64,000 nucleotides of DNA, taken from contig OY992537.1 of NCBI GenBank assembly GCA_963921195.1, positions 175,353,021 to 175,417,020 on the forward strand, written 5' to 3'. Numbering within the stretch: the stretch's first letter is position 1; every line of letters starts with the position of its first letter. The notes beneath the pieces are model-generated. The model was not told the origin of the DNA, made no database searches, and saw nothing but the letters and a program-made list of their open reading frames with translations. Of the stretch, positions 21,165-32,460 are shown one piece after another. The position numbers and the translations under genes were made by a program. The stretch comes from Pegoplata infirma (taxonomy: Eukaryota > Arthropoda > Insecta > Diptera > Anthomyiidae).

Positions 21165-22418
21165 TAGGGATGTGCTATTAATCGATTAATTAATCAGTCC
21201 GATTAATCGAAATCCTGATTAATCAATTAATCGATTAATCGTACTTTCTGATTAATCAGAACTATGATTAATCAATTAATTTGAATTTTGATTAATCAAA
21301 ATTGAATAATTTTATTCAAATCTGTTGGCAAAACAAAATAAAAAATATTTACAAAAAAATATTTAAAAATGAAAATAAATTTTATACATAAATTTATAAA
21401 TTAATGAAAAAAATTTTCATAAAGTATTACAACTAGCTTTCAATAATTTACGCAAAAACTTTTTTAAAAATGTTTGCCAAAATATTTTGATCATGCATGG
21501 GTTAAATTAATTGTGGCCAAATTATTAATTAAACGTGTTTCCTGCACAAAGATATGCTTTTTGTGGTTATAAAATGGTTTTTTAATGATGTCGAAGTAAA
21601 TGTTATAAAAAAGTAACACAGTGCAGTTAAGAATTAATTTTTGACTAAAATCCCAAGCGGTGGTCAACACCTTTCTAACGATGTATTAGAAATGAAAATT
21701 GGACAAAAAATACCAAAGTTATTTAAGTTTTCAATAAAATCGAGTTGAAAAGCATCAAAAAACTGACATAAACATCTCGTTATCTGGAGTCTGTGGTTAG
21801 ATTTTTAAAATGTTTTAATGCAGAATCAAAGAATTCCTAAATATCTATTATATTTGGTCCTTCATTGGACAAAAAAAAAATTTACAAAATTTTTTATTCA
21901 TGAACAATATCATTTTTGGACCCTTTTTTGACGCGGTTTAGCTCACGGGAGATTATTGCTAAAGCCCAAATATTTTGGGAATCTTCATAAAACATGTCAA
22001 AGTTAATTTTGAGGGGGGTACAACTTTAACTTTTTTTTGCCCATATAAGGTGAGTCGGTCTAATGTACATATTTATTATTGTAATTTGCAGGCACCATGA
22101 AAATATCTGCATTGTGTGCAGAAAAGATTTATAAAAAGTCTATTCGACTGAAATTTAATAAATTTTCCAACAATTTTTCAATAGTCAATCAATTTGGAAA
22201 AACAAATCAGAAACAAAAAACAAATATTGAATTATTCAAATTTTGAATATTCAACTTCCTGATTAATCAATATATCATGAATTTTGATTATTCAAAATAT
22301 AAATTATTCGATTAATCATGATTTTGATTAATCAAAACATTTGGTTAATCGATTAATTGATTAATCAGGATTTCGATTAATCAGAATGATTAAATAATCG
22401 ATTAATCGCACATCCCTA
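21165..22418. mobile_element. hAT element rich in ATTAATCG, 8-bp TSD (ATTTTTAT)
   Basis: Ends TAGGGATGTGC and GCACATCCCTA; flanked by ATTTTTAT at 21157-21164 and 22419-22426. Next to each end are arrays of ATTAATCGATTAAT-type boxes (21177-21300 and 22255-22410), plausible transposase-binding or stem-forming sites. The central 0.9 kb is AT-rich with no significant frame. A non-autonomous hAT. Confidence 0.93.
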
Positions 22419-22770
22419 ATTTTTATAGCTGTTTAAAAATTGCCCACGTTAAGACAGTTTTTTTTCCTTTACACCCTTCTTCACTGAAAGAATTATTGTT
22501 CATAATATCTATGAACATATTTCATAAAACCAAATTCATAGAATCTATGAAACAATTCATTGGCTGAATGAATATTCATTAGTATTTTGAAATATTTCAT
22601 AGAATTTTATTCATAGATTTTGTAAGATTCATAGAAAAAATTCATAGAAAAAAAATGTCGTTAATAATTTTTTAAAAATTAAAATATTGTTACAATAATT
22701 AAATAATTTGAATAAATATATTAGAAAAATATAAAAAAACATAAAAAACGTAAAAAAAAAAAAAAATATT

Positions 22771-22852
22771 GCTGCCCAGGCGGGGTTCGAACCCAAGACC
22801 TACCGGCTGGGAAATTTATAATCGACGCCTTAGCTAGCAGCGCCACCAAAGG
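22771..22852 (-). other. tRNA-like sequence (minus strand)
   Basis: Read on the minus strand: 'GCTGCTAGCTAAGGCGTC' (weak A-box), then a perfect B-box GGGTTCGAACCC and 'CTGGGCAGC', whose GCAGC can pair with the leading GCTGC. The anticodon arm is not regular, so a functional tRNA is unlikely. It is a tRNA-derived module inside the MITE 22492-23349. Confidence 0.4.
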
Positions 22853-23032
22853 AGGAAAACCTCGCCGACTAACACTTAGTTTTGTAATGTTCGTTATTTT
22901 TTTTTTGCAAATACACAAACATTTTGTTTTCTACAAACATTCACACAGATTTTGGCAGAGCATTGCGGCAGAGCATAATATTTTAAAGCAGAATATTTAA
23001 CAAAATAGATTTTAAGTGTTATAACTTGTTTA

Positions 23033-23111
23033 TTTACTTTAGCTCAGTGGTTAGAGACTAAGCTTCACGAACAACTGGTATTGTGTTCGAATCTCGGTGG
23101 GGATCAGTAAA
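23033..23111 (+). other. tRNA-like sequence
   Basis: Has a canonical A-box and D-arm, TAGCTCAGTGGTTAGAG (23040-23056), and a near-canonical B-box, GTGTTCGAATCTC (23082-23094), at tRNA spacing. The acceptor stem does not pair, so this is a tRNA-derived pseudogene or SINE head in the same MITE. It could still be a weak Pol III promoter. Confidence 0.5.
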
Positions 23112-23495
23112 AAATAAATAAATTTTTAAAAATAAAATATTGTAAATAAATAAAAATAAAATAATAAAGTAAATAAAAATTAAATAATAAAATAAAAAAA
23201 AATAGAATATGAACTTTTTCATTGGTATCTGGTTTCTATGAATCTGTTTCATAGATTCTATGAAGGGCATCATTGGCTCACTTCTAATGATTTTTTTCAT
23301 AGAATCAATGTACGTTTTCATAGCCGTAATGAACAAAATTCTTTCAGTGTTTAGTCAATTCATTTAAAAAAATAATATAAATTTCATGTTTGCTGGCAAT
23401 TAATTTTAAGATAACGTATTTTTAATATACACCTTAAAGTATGCTACAACAAAATCTTACTTCCTCATAAAAATCAACGATTATAAAACGATTTA

Positions 23496-25143
23496 CAAAG
23501 GAAGTCTCCTGGGTCTCACCCACCGATCTGCATGAAATTTGAATATGTTATTCAGATAAAAAATTTATTAGACATGTGTTTTTTAGCTGACCAAAGTCAT
23601 TTTTAGGGGGTCTGTTGTACAGTGGAAGTTGACCTTTTTAATTTTTTTAGAATTTACCCCAATTTAAACAGAAATTAACATGGGCATATTTGATATAGAG
23701 GAGCGCATCAACAAGGCTAGAGTCGCATTTCACTCATTAAATAAAGTCTGGCGAGCAAACAACATCTCAAAAGCTACGAAACTGCGAATATTTAACTGTA
23801 GTGTTAAGTCTGTCCTGCTATACAGTTGCACAACATGGAGTACAACACAGGCCACCCAAAGAAAGCTGCAGACATTCGTAAATCGTTTCCTTAGACAGAT
23901 TCTGCGTATCTTTTGGCCATGCTGGGTAACAAATGAACAACTTTTATATATCTGCCCGTTGTGAACCTATTGATATTGAAATTAAACGTCGTAAGTGGTC
24001 TTGGATAGGCCACATATTAAGAAGACCGACCAATGAAATCACCAGAGCTTCTCTTGAATGGAAGGTCATCGCAATCCTGGTCGCCCGCGAAACACCTGGG
24101 TGAGGATGGTGAGAAACGAAGGTCAAAGTTGCAACTTGTCTTGAAATCAAATTAAGTCGCTAGCCAAGGATCGTTCCAAATGGAGAGAATTTGTAGACGC
24201 CCTATGTTCATTATGAACTTTTATATAATTTAGTTAATACATATTTATCTTACTATTTTATGTAAATAAAGGAAATATATATATATATATATTTGGTATC
24301 AGACTAAAGGTATTTAAAAGACCTATCCCGTTATGCTAATAACGTGCAAAAAATACAACAATTTTTGGACTTATTAACAAAAATGGTTTGAAATCTTAGC
24401 ATTTTACTCAATATGACGAAAAGTTAGGTACTACATTATTGCAGGTACTAAATGTTTTAAAAAACAAATACAGAAAACTACTTCATTGTAGTAACAGTTG
24501 TTTTCTGTTGTTTTTAGTCTATTAATTTTCTAGAAATTTTTAGAAAAACGGATGTGCAGGAATTATTTCCCAAAAATTTTAACCTATTTTTAACGTTTAG
24601 AAGTTTGTTAATAAAAAATTCAGACAATTTAGTTACAGTAAAAACAACTGTAACTTAAAGTAGTTTTTACAGTGTTTTGTAGTTGTTAATCAATAGTTTT
24701 TTTTTTGTATTTAGATCTTATGTTAGTCTGTAAAGAATTTATGTTCTATTGACTGAAATAAACGAAATGAAATGAATAAAAACAACAACAATTTTTGGTT
24801 GATTTTAACGTAAAATGTAGTGGACGTCTAAACAACAACAAATGTAGTAGTTTTAACTGTCTTTTGTAGTGGAATCTACCGTCATAATTTTTTGAGTGCA
24901 TGTTTGGACACATTCTTTGCACATTTTGATAGGTTTTCCAAAGACCTTTCATTTGCTATACAACGTTACTTTTCATTACATAGCCGATAAAAATGGAAAA
25001 TATCCGTTTTTTACCCCATAATTTGCACCCCCTACATTAAAATTTGTGCCGCTTAAAAAAATATGTGTCCCTTTATTTTTCCTAATTTGCAAAATTAAAC
25101 CTCATGAAGATCGGAGGGCAACACTAGTGAGACTTCCTTAAGG
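23496..25143. mobile_element. CAAGGGAAG-family TIR element, copy 3
   Basis: Left end CAAAGGAAGTCTCC with 'ctcacccaccgatctgcatg'; right end, as complement, 'catgaagatcggagggcaac' and 'gtgagacttcctt'. The right terminus is slightly decayed, so the duplication cannot be read (TTA on the left). Compared with the compact copy 46920-47522 it holds a LINE insert (23693-24288) and a second ~470-bp insert (about 24425-24898), whose ends involve 'actaca' motifs and 'ttttttgagtgca'. Confidence 0.75.
23693..24288 (+). pseudogene. 5'-truncated LINE, RT C-terminal region
   Basis: Open from 23680 to 23964 ('INKARVAFHSLNKVWRANN', 'VKSVLLYSCTTWSTTQ', 'FVNRFLRQILRIFWP'); one frameshift later it continues 'IEIKRRKWSWIGHILRR' and 'KDRSKWREFVDALCSL'. 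This is the typical C-terminal region of a LINE reverse transcriptase, ending in the RRRKWxWIGHxLRR block; the clade is not resolved. It ends in a (TA)n tail. ATATTTG at 23686-23692 and 24289-24295 is a probable 7-bp target duplication, and the copy at 47110-47130 shows the empty site. Confidence 0.8.
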
Positions 25144-25384
25144 CCAATTGTCACGATAAAACTTAATAAAATGATCTTCGAAGTTTTGTTAAAATACTTT
25201 TAAGATTAAAGACAACTAATGTTTTTCGTGTGATTTTCGATAGTTTTAGAAATGTTTCAAAAAATGACGAATATCATTCGACTCAGTGGTATAAGAAAAC
25301 AATTTTCTTTTGATTACAAAACTAAAAATAAAAAAAAAATTTAAGCTTTTTATTTTCAAATACATTATTTTTGTCTCTGCCTAA

Positions 25385-25735
25385 ATGTATGCATTTACAC
25401 ATTTGTGGATCTTAATGGGTCCTAACTTTGAATCAAAAAATTTGAATCCCGGGAAATTTTAAAATGCTAACATCGCGGTAACTGCCGGCGATACGACAAA
25501 AAGTTTCGAAGCAATTTTGTACAACACATTTAAAACGTAAATAACTCAAAAACTATTGTTTGAATTGCTTTCGGGTGTTCGGTGGTCTTGTTTTGCGATT
25601 CAAAAGCTACAAAATTGCTTTGCAATTTTTTTGTCGTATCGGCCGTAGCTACCAAGATATTAACATTTTGAAATTTCCCGGAATTCGAATTTTTTGATTC
25701 AAAGTTAGAACCCAATAGGGTGTACACTAGAGTGG
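25385..25735. repeat. Palindromic element
   Basis: 'gggtcctaactttgaatcaa' at 25415-25440 pairs with 'gattcaaagttagaaccc' at 25697-25715; the inner parts 'ggtaactgccggcgatacg' and 'cgtatcggccgtagctacc' also pair. The open frame 25530-25727 on the minus strand is the arm. Its second half is repeated at 28677-28835. Confidence 0.7.
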
Positions 25736-26483
25736 CACTTAAAAATTAAATTTTCGAATTTCAAAAAGCGCGGGTCGGAATATTGTGTAATTGCGTCTAA
25801 AAATGATTGTGTAAAAATTTCAGGAAAATCGAATAACTTTAACCCGTGCCGCTTTGAGGTCAAAATTTCGGGTTTTTGGGGAAAAAGGACGATGATTTGA
25901 AAAAAAAAAATAAAAAAAAAGTTTTTATGAAATTAATTAAAATAAATTTTTTTTATTTAGCTTTTACTCAAAACTACTTGGAAAAAATTATGTCAACTTT
26001 GTATGACATCATTAACCCGTTAAAAATTTTAAGCTAAAAATTACCATGAATTTAGGGGGGTACTTCAAATGAGTATTTTCGATTTTTTAAAAATTTTATT
26101 AAACAAAATTTTTAAATTCAACATTTCTATACAAGTCTCATATAAAAAACATCCTAAAGATTAAATATAAAAAAAATTGGGGATATACACCGACTCAATT
26201 TGTTTTTGGAGCCGTTTGAATTTTGTGGATTTCAAGGAAATTAGAATTTTGTGTAAATTTTTTTTATGAAAATCGATTTTCGAATAAACTGACCAAATTT
26301 AAATTTTTTGTTGCTTCTTTTGATCAAATTAATTCAGTTTAAAACTTCTAACTTTATAAGACATCGTTAACCCATATTGGCAGGGGGCAAATGTGACCCA
26401 AGCAGCAAATTTAAAGTTTGTTTCAAGAATTTTAAGAATTTTATTGTTTCAAAATCATTTTGGTGGTCTATTACATACTAATT
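25736..26483. other. No recognisable feature
   Basis: AT-rich DNA. The start 'TAGAGTGGCACTTAAAAATT' at 25733 has the look of a hAT terminus, but no matching right end was found. Confidence 0.4.
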
Positions 26484-26780
26484 TATAGTGTCCGACCGAA
26501 TATTAGGCTTCGGCATTGGCCAAAGAGCAGCACTCGGCCAGTATTCGGCTTCGGCTACATTTTTGGCCAAATATGGCCTTATACCGAATAATTATATAAA
26601 ACTTGTACGAACGTGTTAAAAAATGTTTTTGTGGAAAAAACAAACACTAAAAAAAAGTCTTGCACTCAAAAAAAAATTTTTACTCAAAACAGGTTTCACA
26701 CTCGAAAAAATGTGCACTCAAAAAAAATTATTTTTACAAAAATTAATAAAAAAAATATATTCGGCATATTTCAAAAACCG
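26484..26780. mobile_element. hAT-like left-end fragment (CGGC-rich)
   Basis: TAGTGTCCGACCGAATATTA followed by repeated 'ttcggc' and 'ggccaaa' boxes (26500-26590) resembles a hAT terminus with subterminal repeats. No right end was found in the window. 26640-26750 has repeated 'cactcaaaaaaa' runs. Confidence 0.4.
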
Positions 26781-26952
26781 GTTTTCAAATAGTTAAAAAA
26801 ACCGCCGTTTTTGAAAAACCGGTTTTCGGTTTTTTTATTTGAAAACCGGTTCTAATAACCGGTTTTTTCGGTTTTTTTTTAATAAAAATAGTTTAAAAAA
26901 AATTAAAAAAAAAATTTTATTTGCTTTTAACAAAACAAAAAAAAAGGGAAAA

Positions 26953-27560
26953 CACAAGTAAGAAAATTATAGTCGGTCAAGACCGACCATATAATACCCA
27001 ACACCAGAGTTTCCCAGAAAATGGACCGATTAGATCTATGTGTTGTAAAATCTTTATTAAGTGTAAAAAACACTCACAAATCAAATTTGAGTGAAATAGG
27101 CTTCTATTTGTTGACAAAAAACCGCTTTAACTGAATATCGGCCGAAATTTTCACATTGGGCCTAAGTACAAAAATGGTCCGATGATAATCAGATTTAATA
27201 AGGTACGTGTTTAACATACACAAACAAAATTATAATTAAATATTTTCTATTTTCATGAAATTTGAGAGATTTATGTGAAAATCGGGAAGGTGGTTTGGGG
27301 GCTACAAGAAGAACTGGCCCGATTCCTTTAAAATTTGGAATGGTGATTTGTAAAGACAAAACAAGTTTACCTGCCAAGTTTTGAAAAGATACCTACTATA
27401 ATATAGTCATTAAAGTCATTTGAGCCAAAACTAAAGAGGACCTTTGTATGGGGGCTAGGTCTAAATATGGACCAATTTTCCAATTTCAATAGGCTTCGTC
27501 CTTGGGCCACAAGAGGCTTAAGTTTAAAATGTGAATTGGTTAAAAATTGCGACCTGTAAA
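26953..27560 (-). mobile_element. mini-me/DINE 3' portion, reverse orientation
   Basis: Starts 'acaagtaagaaaattatagt' with 'cggtcaagaccgacc' (complement of the 3' end at 15050-15076) and runs to 'aaaattgcgacctgta', matching 10950-11450 plus 14970-15076 of the copy in the 10-15 kb nest. It shows what that copy looked like before it was split. Confidence 0.75.
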
Positions 27561-27979
27561 TAAAACTAGATTGATAAAAAAAATATACCCCCCTTATAGC
27601 GAACTTAGTTTATAACGAACTATTGTTGCTGGTCCCTCGAAGTTCGTTATAACCGGGTTTGACATTAATATGTATATGAAAATTTAGCTGGCTGGTTGCT
27701 TGCTGCTAAATTGTGAAGAATCACAACCGCGTCTTTTAATCTTTTTTTTTGTCATTCACTATGAATTAAGAAACAAAATTTCAATACAGAGTTGTATTTT
27801 AAAAAAATTTTAACAAATGATGACAAAAAAATGAAGTATTATGTATTCGAAAATGTCGAATAATTCGACACCAAAAAACCGGTTTTTCGAATATATAGAA
27901 AAAAACCGGTTTTAAAAAACCGGCTTGAAAAAACCGGAAAAAAACGAAAAAACCGGTTTTTCGAATAATTCGGAAACCG

Positions 27980-28656
27980 CACTCAAAAAAATAAAACTGT
28001 AAAGTTAACTAATTTTTTTTTGTTAACTCGAGTTTACTGGCTTTTTAGCAAATTTTTAGTTAAAATCAGCGTTTTAACTACTTTTTTTAGTTAAGTTCAA
28101 TTTACGAAAATACTAGTTTTGAACAAATTTTGAATTAATTTTTTTTGTTGACTTCAAAACTGAGTTTACGAATTTTTACTAATTAATTTGCTGATTTTTC
28201 GTAACAAATTTGTAAAGTAGAATTTCTTGTGAAGCCTCCTATGCAAATCTCATAAGTTCTACTTATATATATTATATATGTTCCTTTAACTCCCACTGGA
28301 GCATAGGGCGCCCTTTTTCTCAGAAAAGTTCTACTTAAGCTGATGAAAAAATAAAAAAAATAAACTTTTAATTTTTTACAAAATATTTTCTAAATTTTAG
28401 TTTACGAAAAGTAACAAAAAGTTTAGCTGAATTCAACTAATTTTTTTGTTAATATATGTAGATAAAAACGTTACGAAATTTCAGCTAAATTTTTAGTTAA
28501 AGTTACGGTTTTTTTTGCTACATTCATTCTGAGAAAAGTTAACTAAATATTTTTAGTTAAATTAACTAAAAATTTGGTTGGCCCAAAATCAGGTGCTTTT
28601 TTAGTTAAATTTAACTAAATTTTTTGTTAACTTTACAGTTTTTTTTTTTTTGAGTG
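27980..28656. mobile_element. CACTC-ended MITE, 2-bp TSD (CG)
   Basis: Ends CACTCAAAAAAATAAAACTG and its complement, with repeated 'gttaactaa' and 'ttagttaa' boxes. CG flanks both ends (27978-27979, 28657-28658). Excising it regenerates the symmetrical AAACCGGTTT box of the host hAT, which supports the 2-bp duplication. Confidence 0.85.
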
Positions 28657-28676
28657 CGGTTTTGACAACTCTACTC

Positions 28677-28835
28677 GAATTGCTTTCTGGTGTTCGGTGG
28701 TCTTGTTCTACGACCCAAGCTTCTTTTAGAATTGCTTCAAACTCGTATCGCCAGTAGTTACCGAGATATTAGCATTTTAAAATTTCCCGGAAATCAAATT
28801 TTTTGATTCAAAGTTAGGACCCAATATGTATTCAC
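28677..28835. repeat. Duplicate of half of the 25385-25735 palindrome
   Basis: 'gaattgctttctggtgttcg' through 'gattcaaagttaggaccca' matches 25558-25715 in the same orientation with scattered changes. Its other half is not adjacent, so this is a second copy of the palindromic element broken by the hAT whose right end lies just before it. Confidence 0.65.
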
Positions 28836-29236
28836 ACATGTGTAGATGTCAACTTTCTCTCAAGGGTCGCCATCGATTTTGATCCGAAATGTTGCTCCGT
28901 TTTGCTCTATCTTCCTTAGTTTTCGAGTTATTAGCATATTAAATTTTAATATTCTAAATTCGTTGAGTGAGTGAAGATATGAGATGCTCATGAGCATTCT
29001 CATGAGAATTTTCATTTATTCACCAGCACAAGAAATTTTTAATTTTTTTATTTCTCTCACACCCATCAGTGAAGCAAGGAATAAATCTGATTCTTTCAAT
29101 ACACACAAATGAAAACTGTTTGTGTTTATTTCATTTTCAATGCTTGGTGAGAATGAATGAAAATGAAAGAGTAAATCCGAACCTTGGCTAAAGCCTAAAG
29201 CTCGATATGTTTTTCCTTAATAAAATGTCAGTGATA
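28836..29236. other. No recognisable feature
   Basis: AT-rich. Contains 'gagtgagtgaag' and 'atgagcattctcatgagaa' short palindromes near 28965-29020 only. Confidence 0.4.
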
Positions 29237-29720
29237 CACACAAAGAATTATTGCTCACAATGATCCAATTAATTTTTTCAATAGATCAATGATTTTTTCA
29301 TATCGGCTATGATTTTTTTCATAAAATATATAAAAAATTTCATTGCATTTATAAAAATAATCATAAATTTATGGAATTGCTCTTATTTTGAAATTTTTTA
29401 TTAAAATTCTGATTTTGTTTATTAAAAAGTAAAATATTATATTTTGAGCAGGTTTATTTTAGTTCGATGTCATTATTTCCTTTACTAATTAGAACTATGA
29501 TATTCTCATAGACTAATTTTAAAAAAAAAATATTTTTCTGTTTTTCATTTATTAATGTTGATAATTTTTGCAAGACTTAATCGACACGTGTTTCGGAATT
29601 TGTCAGATTTCATTGTCAAGATTATTTAGCAAATGTAAAAATCCAATATTACAAGTGGCAAAAGGATTTTTATGACAAATCGTTAATGATCAAACTAATA
29701 TATTAATACAAATTCGATTC
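29237..29720. repeat. Single arm of the 45640-46152 palindrome family
   Basis: 29237-29360 resembles the left end of the CACTGAAAG MITE ('aagaattattgctcacaatg'). 29440-29700 matches 45650-45900: 'attttgagcaggtttatttt', 'catgttcatt'-type line, 'aatcgacacgtgtttcgga' and 'cattgtcaagattattta'. Only one arm is present. Confidence 0.6.
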
Positions 29721-30469
29721 TACTCCGATTGGGAATTAAAAGACGAAAATTGTTACAGTTATAGTATTATCATCAGTTGGATTTTAAATGTCGGTTTGTT
29801 TTGTTAATAGGTAATTGCTTTTCATATACGTGAATTGCTATTAAAATATATACCCCAGTCTGGAATCGAACCACTCATATTTTCTGGTCGTATTCATAAC
29901 ATTCTTCAATTATGTCCAATTTACATCACCCATCTCAATCGCCCAGTAAATCCATGGTTAACTAATTCCATATAAATATACAAATACTTTTTCAGCATAG
30001 TATTTTCGCCTTTTTTTCTGAATACGGGTGACCGAAAAGAAAATTACAGTGTTGTTTTTATTTTGTTGCTTTCCTTTCTAGGATTTTCTGTATATTTTTT
30101 TTGTGAAAGGATAAAATGAAAAAAGATCGACAAAAAGGAAAACAAATTAATTAAATGAAATCAAAATTACAATGTGAAGTTTGGTTTGTTGTCCGCCGAC
30201 CACCCACCACCTATTCGACTGTCTTTATGCTCAAATTCCAATCTGACATTCTAGACGTGTACATATAATTAAGTTTGTTTCACAACATTTACTTTTTATT
30301 AAATGTACGAAAAATTTAGCCAGCCAGCCATCCATCTAGCCATCGAGCGAGAAAAAAACAAGAACTATGTGATTTAATATTTTAATTGGATTAAACAAAA
30401 TGAGAATATAGAGTAAAAATATATAATTTGATAATATTGCATTGAGTTTTTAGATTTCAGAACTTTTCC
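29721..30469. other. No gene seen
   Basis: AT-rich. An isolated reverse B-box, GGAATCGAACC, at 29861 has no A-box partner. 30300-30350 has 'agccagccagccatcc' simple sequence. Confidence 0.4.
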
Positions 30470-30910
30470 GTATCTGTTTAGATTAAGTTCGGAAATGGGC
30501 AATTTTAGACCTGGGCAAAAAAGTTCCTCCTTGAAGAACTAAACTCAGAAAACGCTAATTTTTTAGATGTTTTTTTTTGTGTTTTTGTTAAACAAATGAA
30601 ACATTTTTAAGTTCGCAGAAGTTTTAAGTCCTACGCTTGGACTCAGGGAATTCGAAAATGTTGTTTTTTTTTTGCCCGCCGCCTTTGGATAAAAAAATAA
30701 ATTTAAATAATGTAACAATTATAATACTTAAGTGTACAAAGCAGAATAAAATGAATTTATAAACATATACTGCGAGGGACTAGGTATCTTTCAACTACCC
30801 GCCCCATCCCAAAAAAAACGCCCTTGCCAAAAATTTTTTTTTTAATTTTTTCACATATTGTAGGGTATAAAAGATTTGGCACAGCCGAATTTACCACTCT
30901 CACTTGATTT
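30470..30910 (+). mobile_element. mini-me/DINE 3' fragment
   Basis: Shares 'aagttcggaaatgggcaa', 'aagttcctcc' and the 3' end 'gggtataaaagatttggcac' followed by 'ctctcacttg' with 32791-33320. The 5' half is missing. Confidence 0.7.
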
Positions 30911-31011
30911 TTTTTTATTGTTATTTTTTTTAGTTATGCTATTTTTCAAAAAAACTTTTTTTTTTAAAAAACTTAAATCTTTAAAAAAAATTTCTTTAAA
31001 ACAGAATTACC

Positions 31012-31592
31012 AGGCGCGAATCCAAAGGGGCGGGGAAAAAAATCCGCCCTCCCCCAAACCGAATTCGAAAGAAAAAAATGAAAAAAGATAAAAAAGAAAG
31101 GAAAGAAAAGAAAGAGAAGAAAAGAAGAGGGAAAAAGGAAAGTGAAAGGGAAATAACCTGAAAAAAATTTCTATTAAAAAAGTCCAGGGATTTGAAAAGT
31201 TTTTCTATGAAAAGTTTTAAAGAATCTTAAAATTTTTCTTGAGGAAATATATTGCGGAAAGTTAAAATTTTTCTATATGCAAAATTTAAAAAAAAATTTT
31301 TAGAGAAAAATTTTTTGAGTTTTTCTAAAGGAAAAATCGGGGAATTTTTCTATAGGAGAAATTTTTTTATAGAAATTCTTCTATGAAAAATGTATGATAA
31401 AAGTCTCAAAAAATTAAAACTTTTCTTTTTAAAAAATACAAGAATTTTTTTAGACGAAATATTTGGGAATTTTTCTAGACGATTTTTTTTTTTTAATTAT
31501 TCTAAATGAATAACAATTTGCTAAAAGTTTGCTAATTAAAACTAAAAATTGTTTTACAGATTTTTCGACGGAGTTTTTCTTTTGAGTGTAAA
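31012..31592. mobile_element. hAT-like left end plus MITE right end
   Basis: CAGGCGCGAATCCAAAGGGG at 31012, then a G/A-rich run, resembles the left end of the hAT at 50620. The right part (31500-31592) ends 'gagtttttcttttgagtgt', which is the end of the MITE 38427-39090 in the other orientation. The two pieces are probably unrelated fragments. Between them are T-rich repeats of the 'ttttctatgaaaaa' type. Confidence 0.45.
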
Positions 31593-32029
31593 AAAACCGC
31601 CTTTTTTAACAAATTTCAAATAGCGATATCTCAAAAACCGTTCAACCAATTTTTTAGTTTTTTTTTTTATATTCAAGTACAGTGCATTAAAATCAATATT
31701 CAAAAATTTATGATTTTGTGCGCTGAGCGCCACGGGTTAATTTTGTCTTAGGGGGCTTAAATTTTTACCACAAATGTTTAAGTCAAAGCAAAGCAAATTT
31801 GCTCAGACATTCAAATTCAGAAGACAAAATTTTTTTCAATAAAAAATCCAATCTAATACTGACATTTAGATACGGATTGTCAAATCAAATATAACTCAAT
31901 ACTGTGGTCAGGCGTGGATCAATTCAGCTACATATTCGTGCCAAATTTTAGTGCCTAACTCTTTTGATTCAGACTTTTTAATGGTTTCTACATACGGACA
32001 TGGCTAGAATGTCTTACAATAATACAAAG

Positions 32030-32460
32030 GGCATTCCATGCCAAATCGGACACTTTGAAAAAAAAAAAAATTGATTTTGTTCAATTTGCTTTCGAAAATT
32101 TCTTCGTGGTAAATTTTTTTGATGACTGTCCAATTTTAATAAATTCGCAACTTTTTCCTTTATTCAAATTTATTTTACTTACTTCTCTAAACATGGTCTT
32201 ATTTCCATTATTTAGTTTTTTATGTGCTTTTTAATAAAAATTCTTAAAAGTTTTCTTGTTTGCGATTTTTAATTTTTAAAATTTAAATATATTTTTTGAA
32301 AATGTTTTTACTTTTTGATTTTTTTTTTTTAAATATCTGTGGAAAACTTCTATCGGTTCTACATTTTTTTTTGCCAAGTAAGAACGTGGGATTACGATTG
32401 TTGCTTTTTTAGATTTTTTTTTTTTAAAGTTTACATTTCAGTTTTCCAATCATTAAATCA
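32030..32460 (-). repeat. Repeat A, reverse copy
   Basis: Starts 'aaagggcattccatgccaaa' with 'tcggacactttgaaa' and runs to 'gggattacgattg', the complement of 310-750. It is immediately followed by foldback-type subrepeats, the same linkage as at the window start. Confidence 0.7.

Larger units (their letters stand above)
22492..23349. mobile_element. CACTGAAAG MITE with two tRNA-like modules
   Basis: Ends CACTGAAAGAATTATTGTTC and GAACAAAATTCTTTCAGTG; TT on both sides would be a 2-bp duplication. The subterminal zones hold many 'ttcatagaatctatgaa' palindromic boxes. Two tRNA-like segments, one on each strand, lie inside. CACTR termini and a 2-bp duplication recall CACTA-type elements. Minus-strand frames 22721-22918 and 23058-23336 are shadows. 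Confidence 0.8.
26786..28674. mobile_element. CCGG-box hAT-like element, interrupted
   Basis: Both ends carry arrays of AAAACCGGTTTT boxes (26786-26880 and 27870-27980). Removing the MITE at 27980-28656 restores a right end reading 'aaaccggttttgacaactcta', i.e. terminus TAGAGTTGTCAAAACCGG. The left terminus is lost. A mini-me fragment (26953-27560) sits inside. No frame. Confidence 0.6.

Noticed and set aside
29850..29945. tRNA gene on the minus strand near a perfect B-box
   Set aside because: No A-box or cloverleaf at the right distance.
31012..31592. Complete hAT starting CAGGCGCGAATCC
   Set aside because: No matching right end or duplication of AGAATTAC found downstream.
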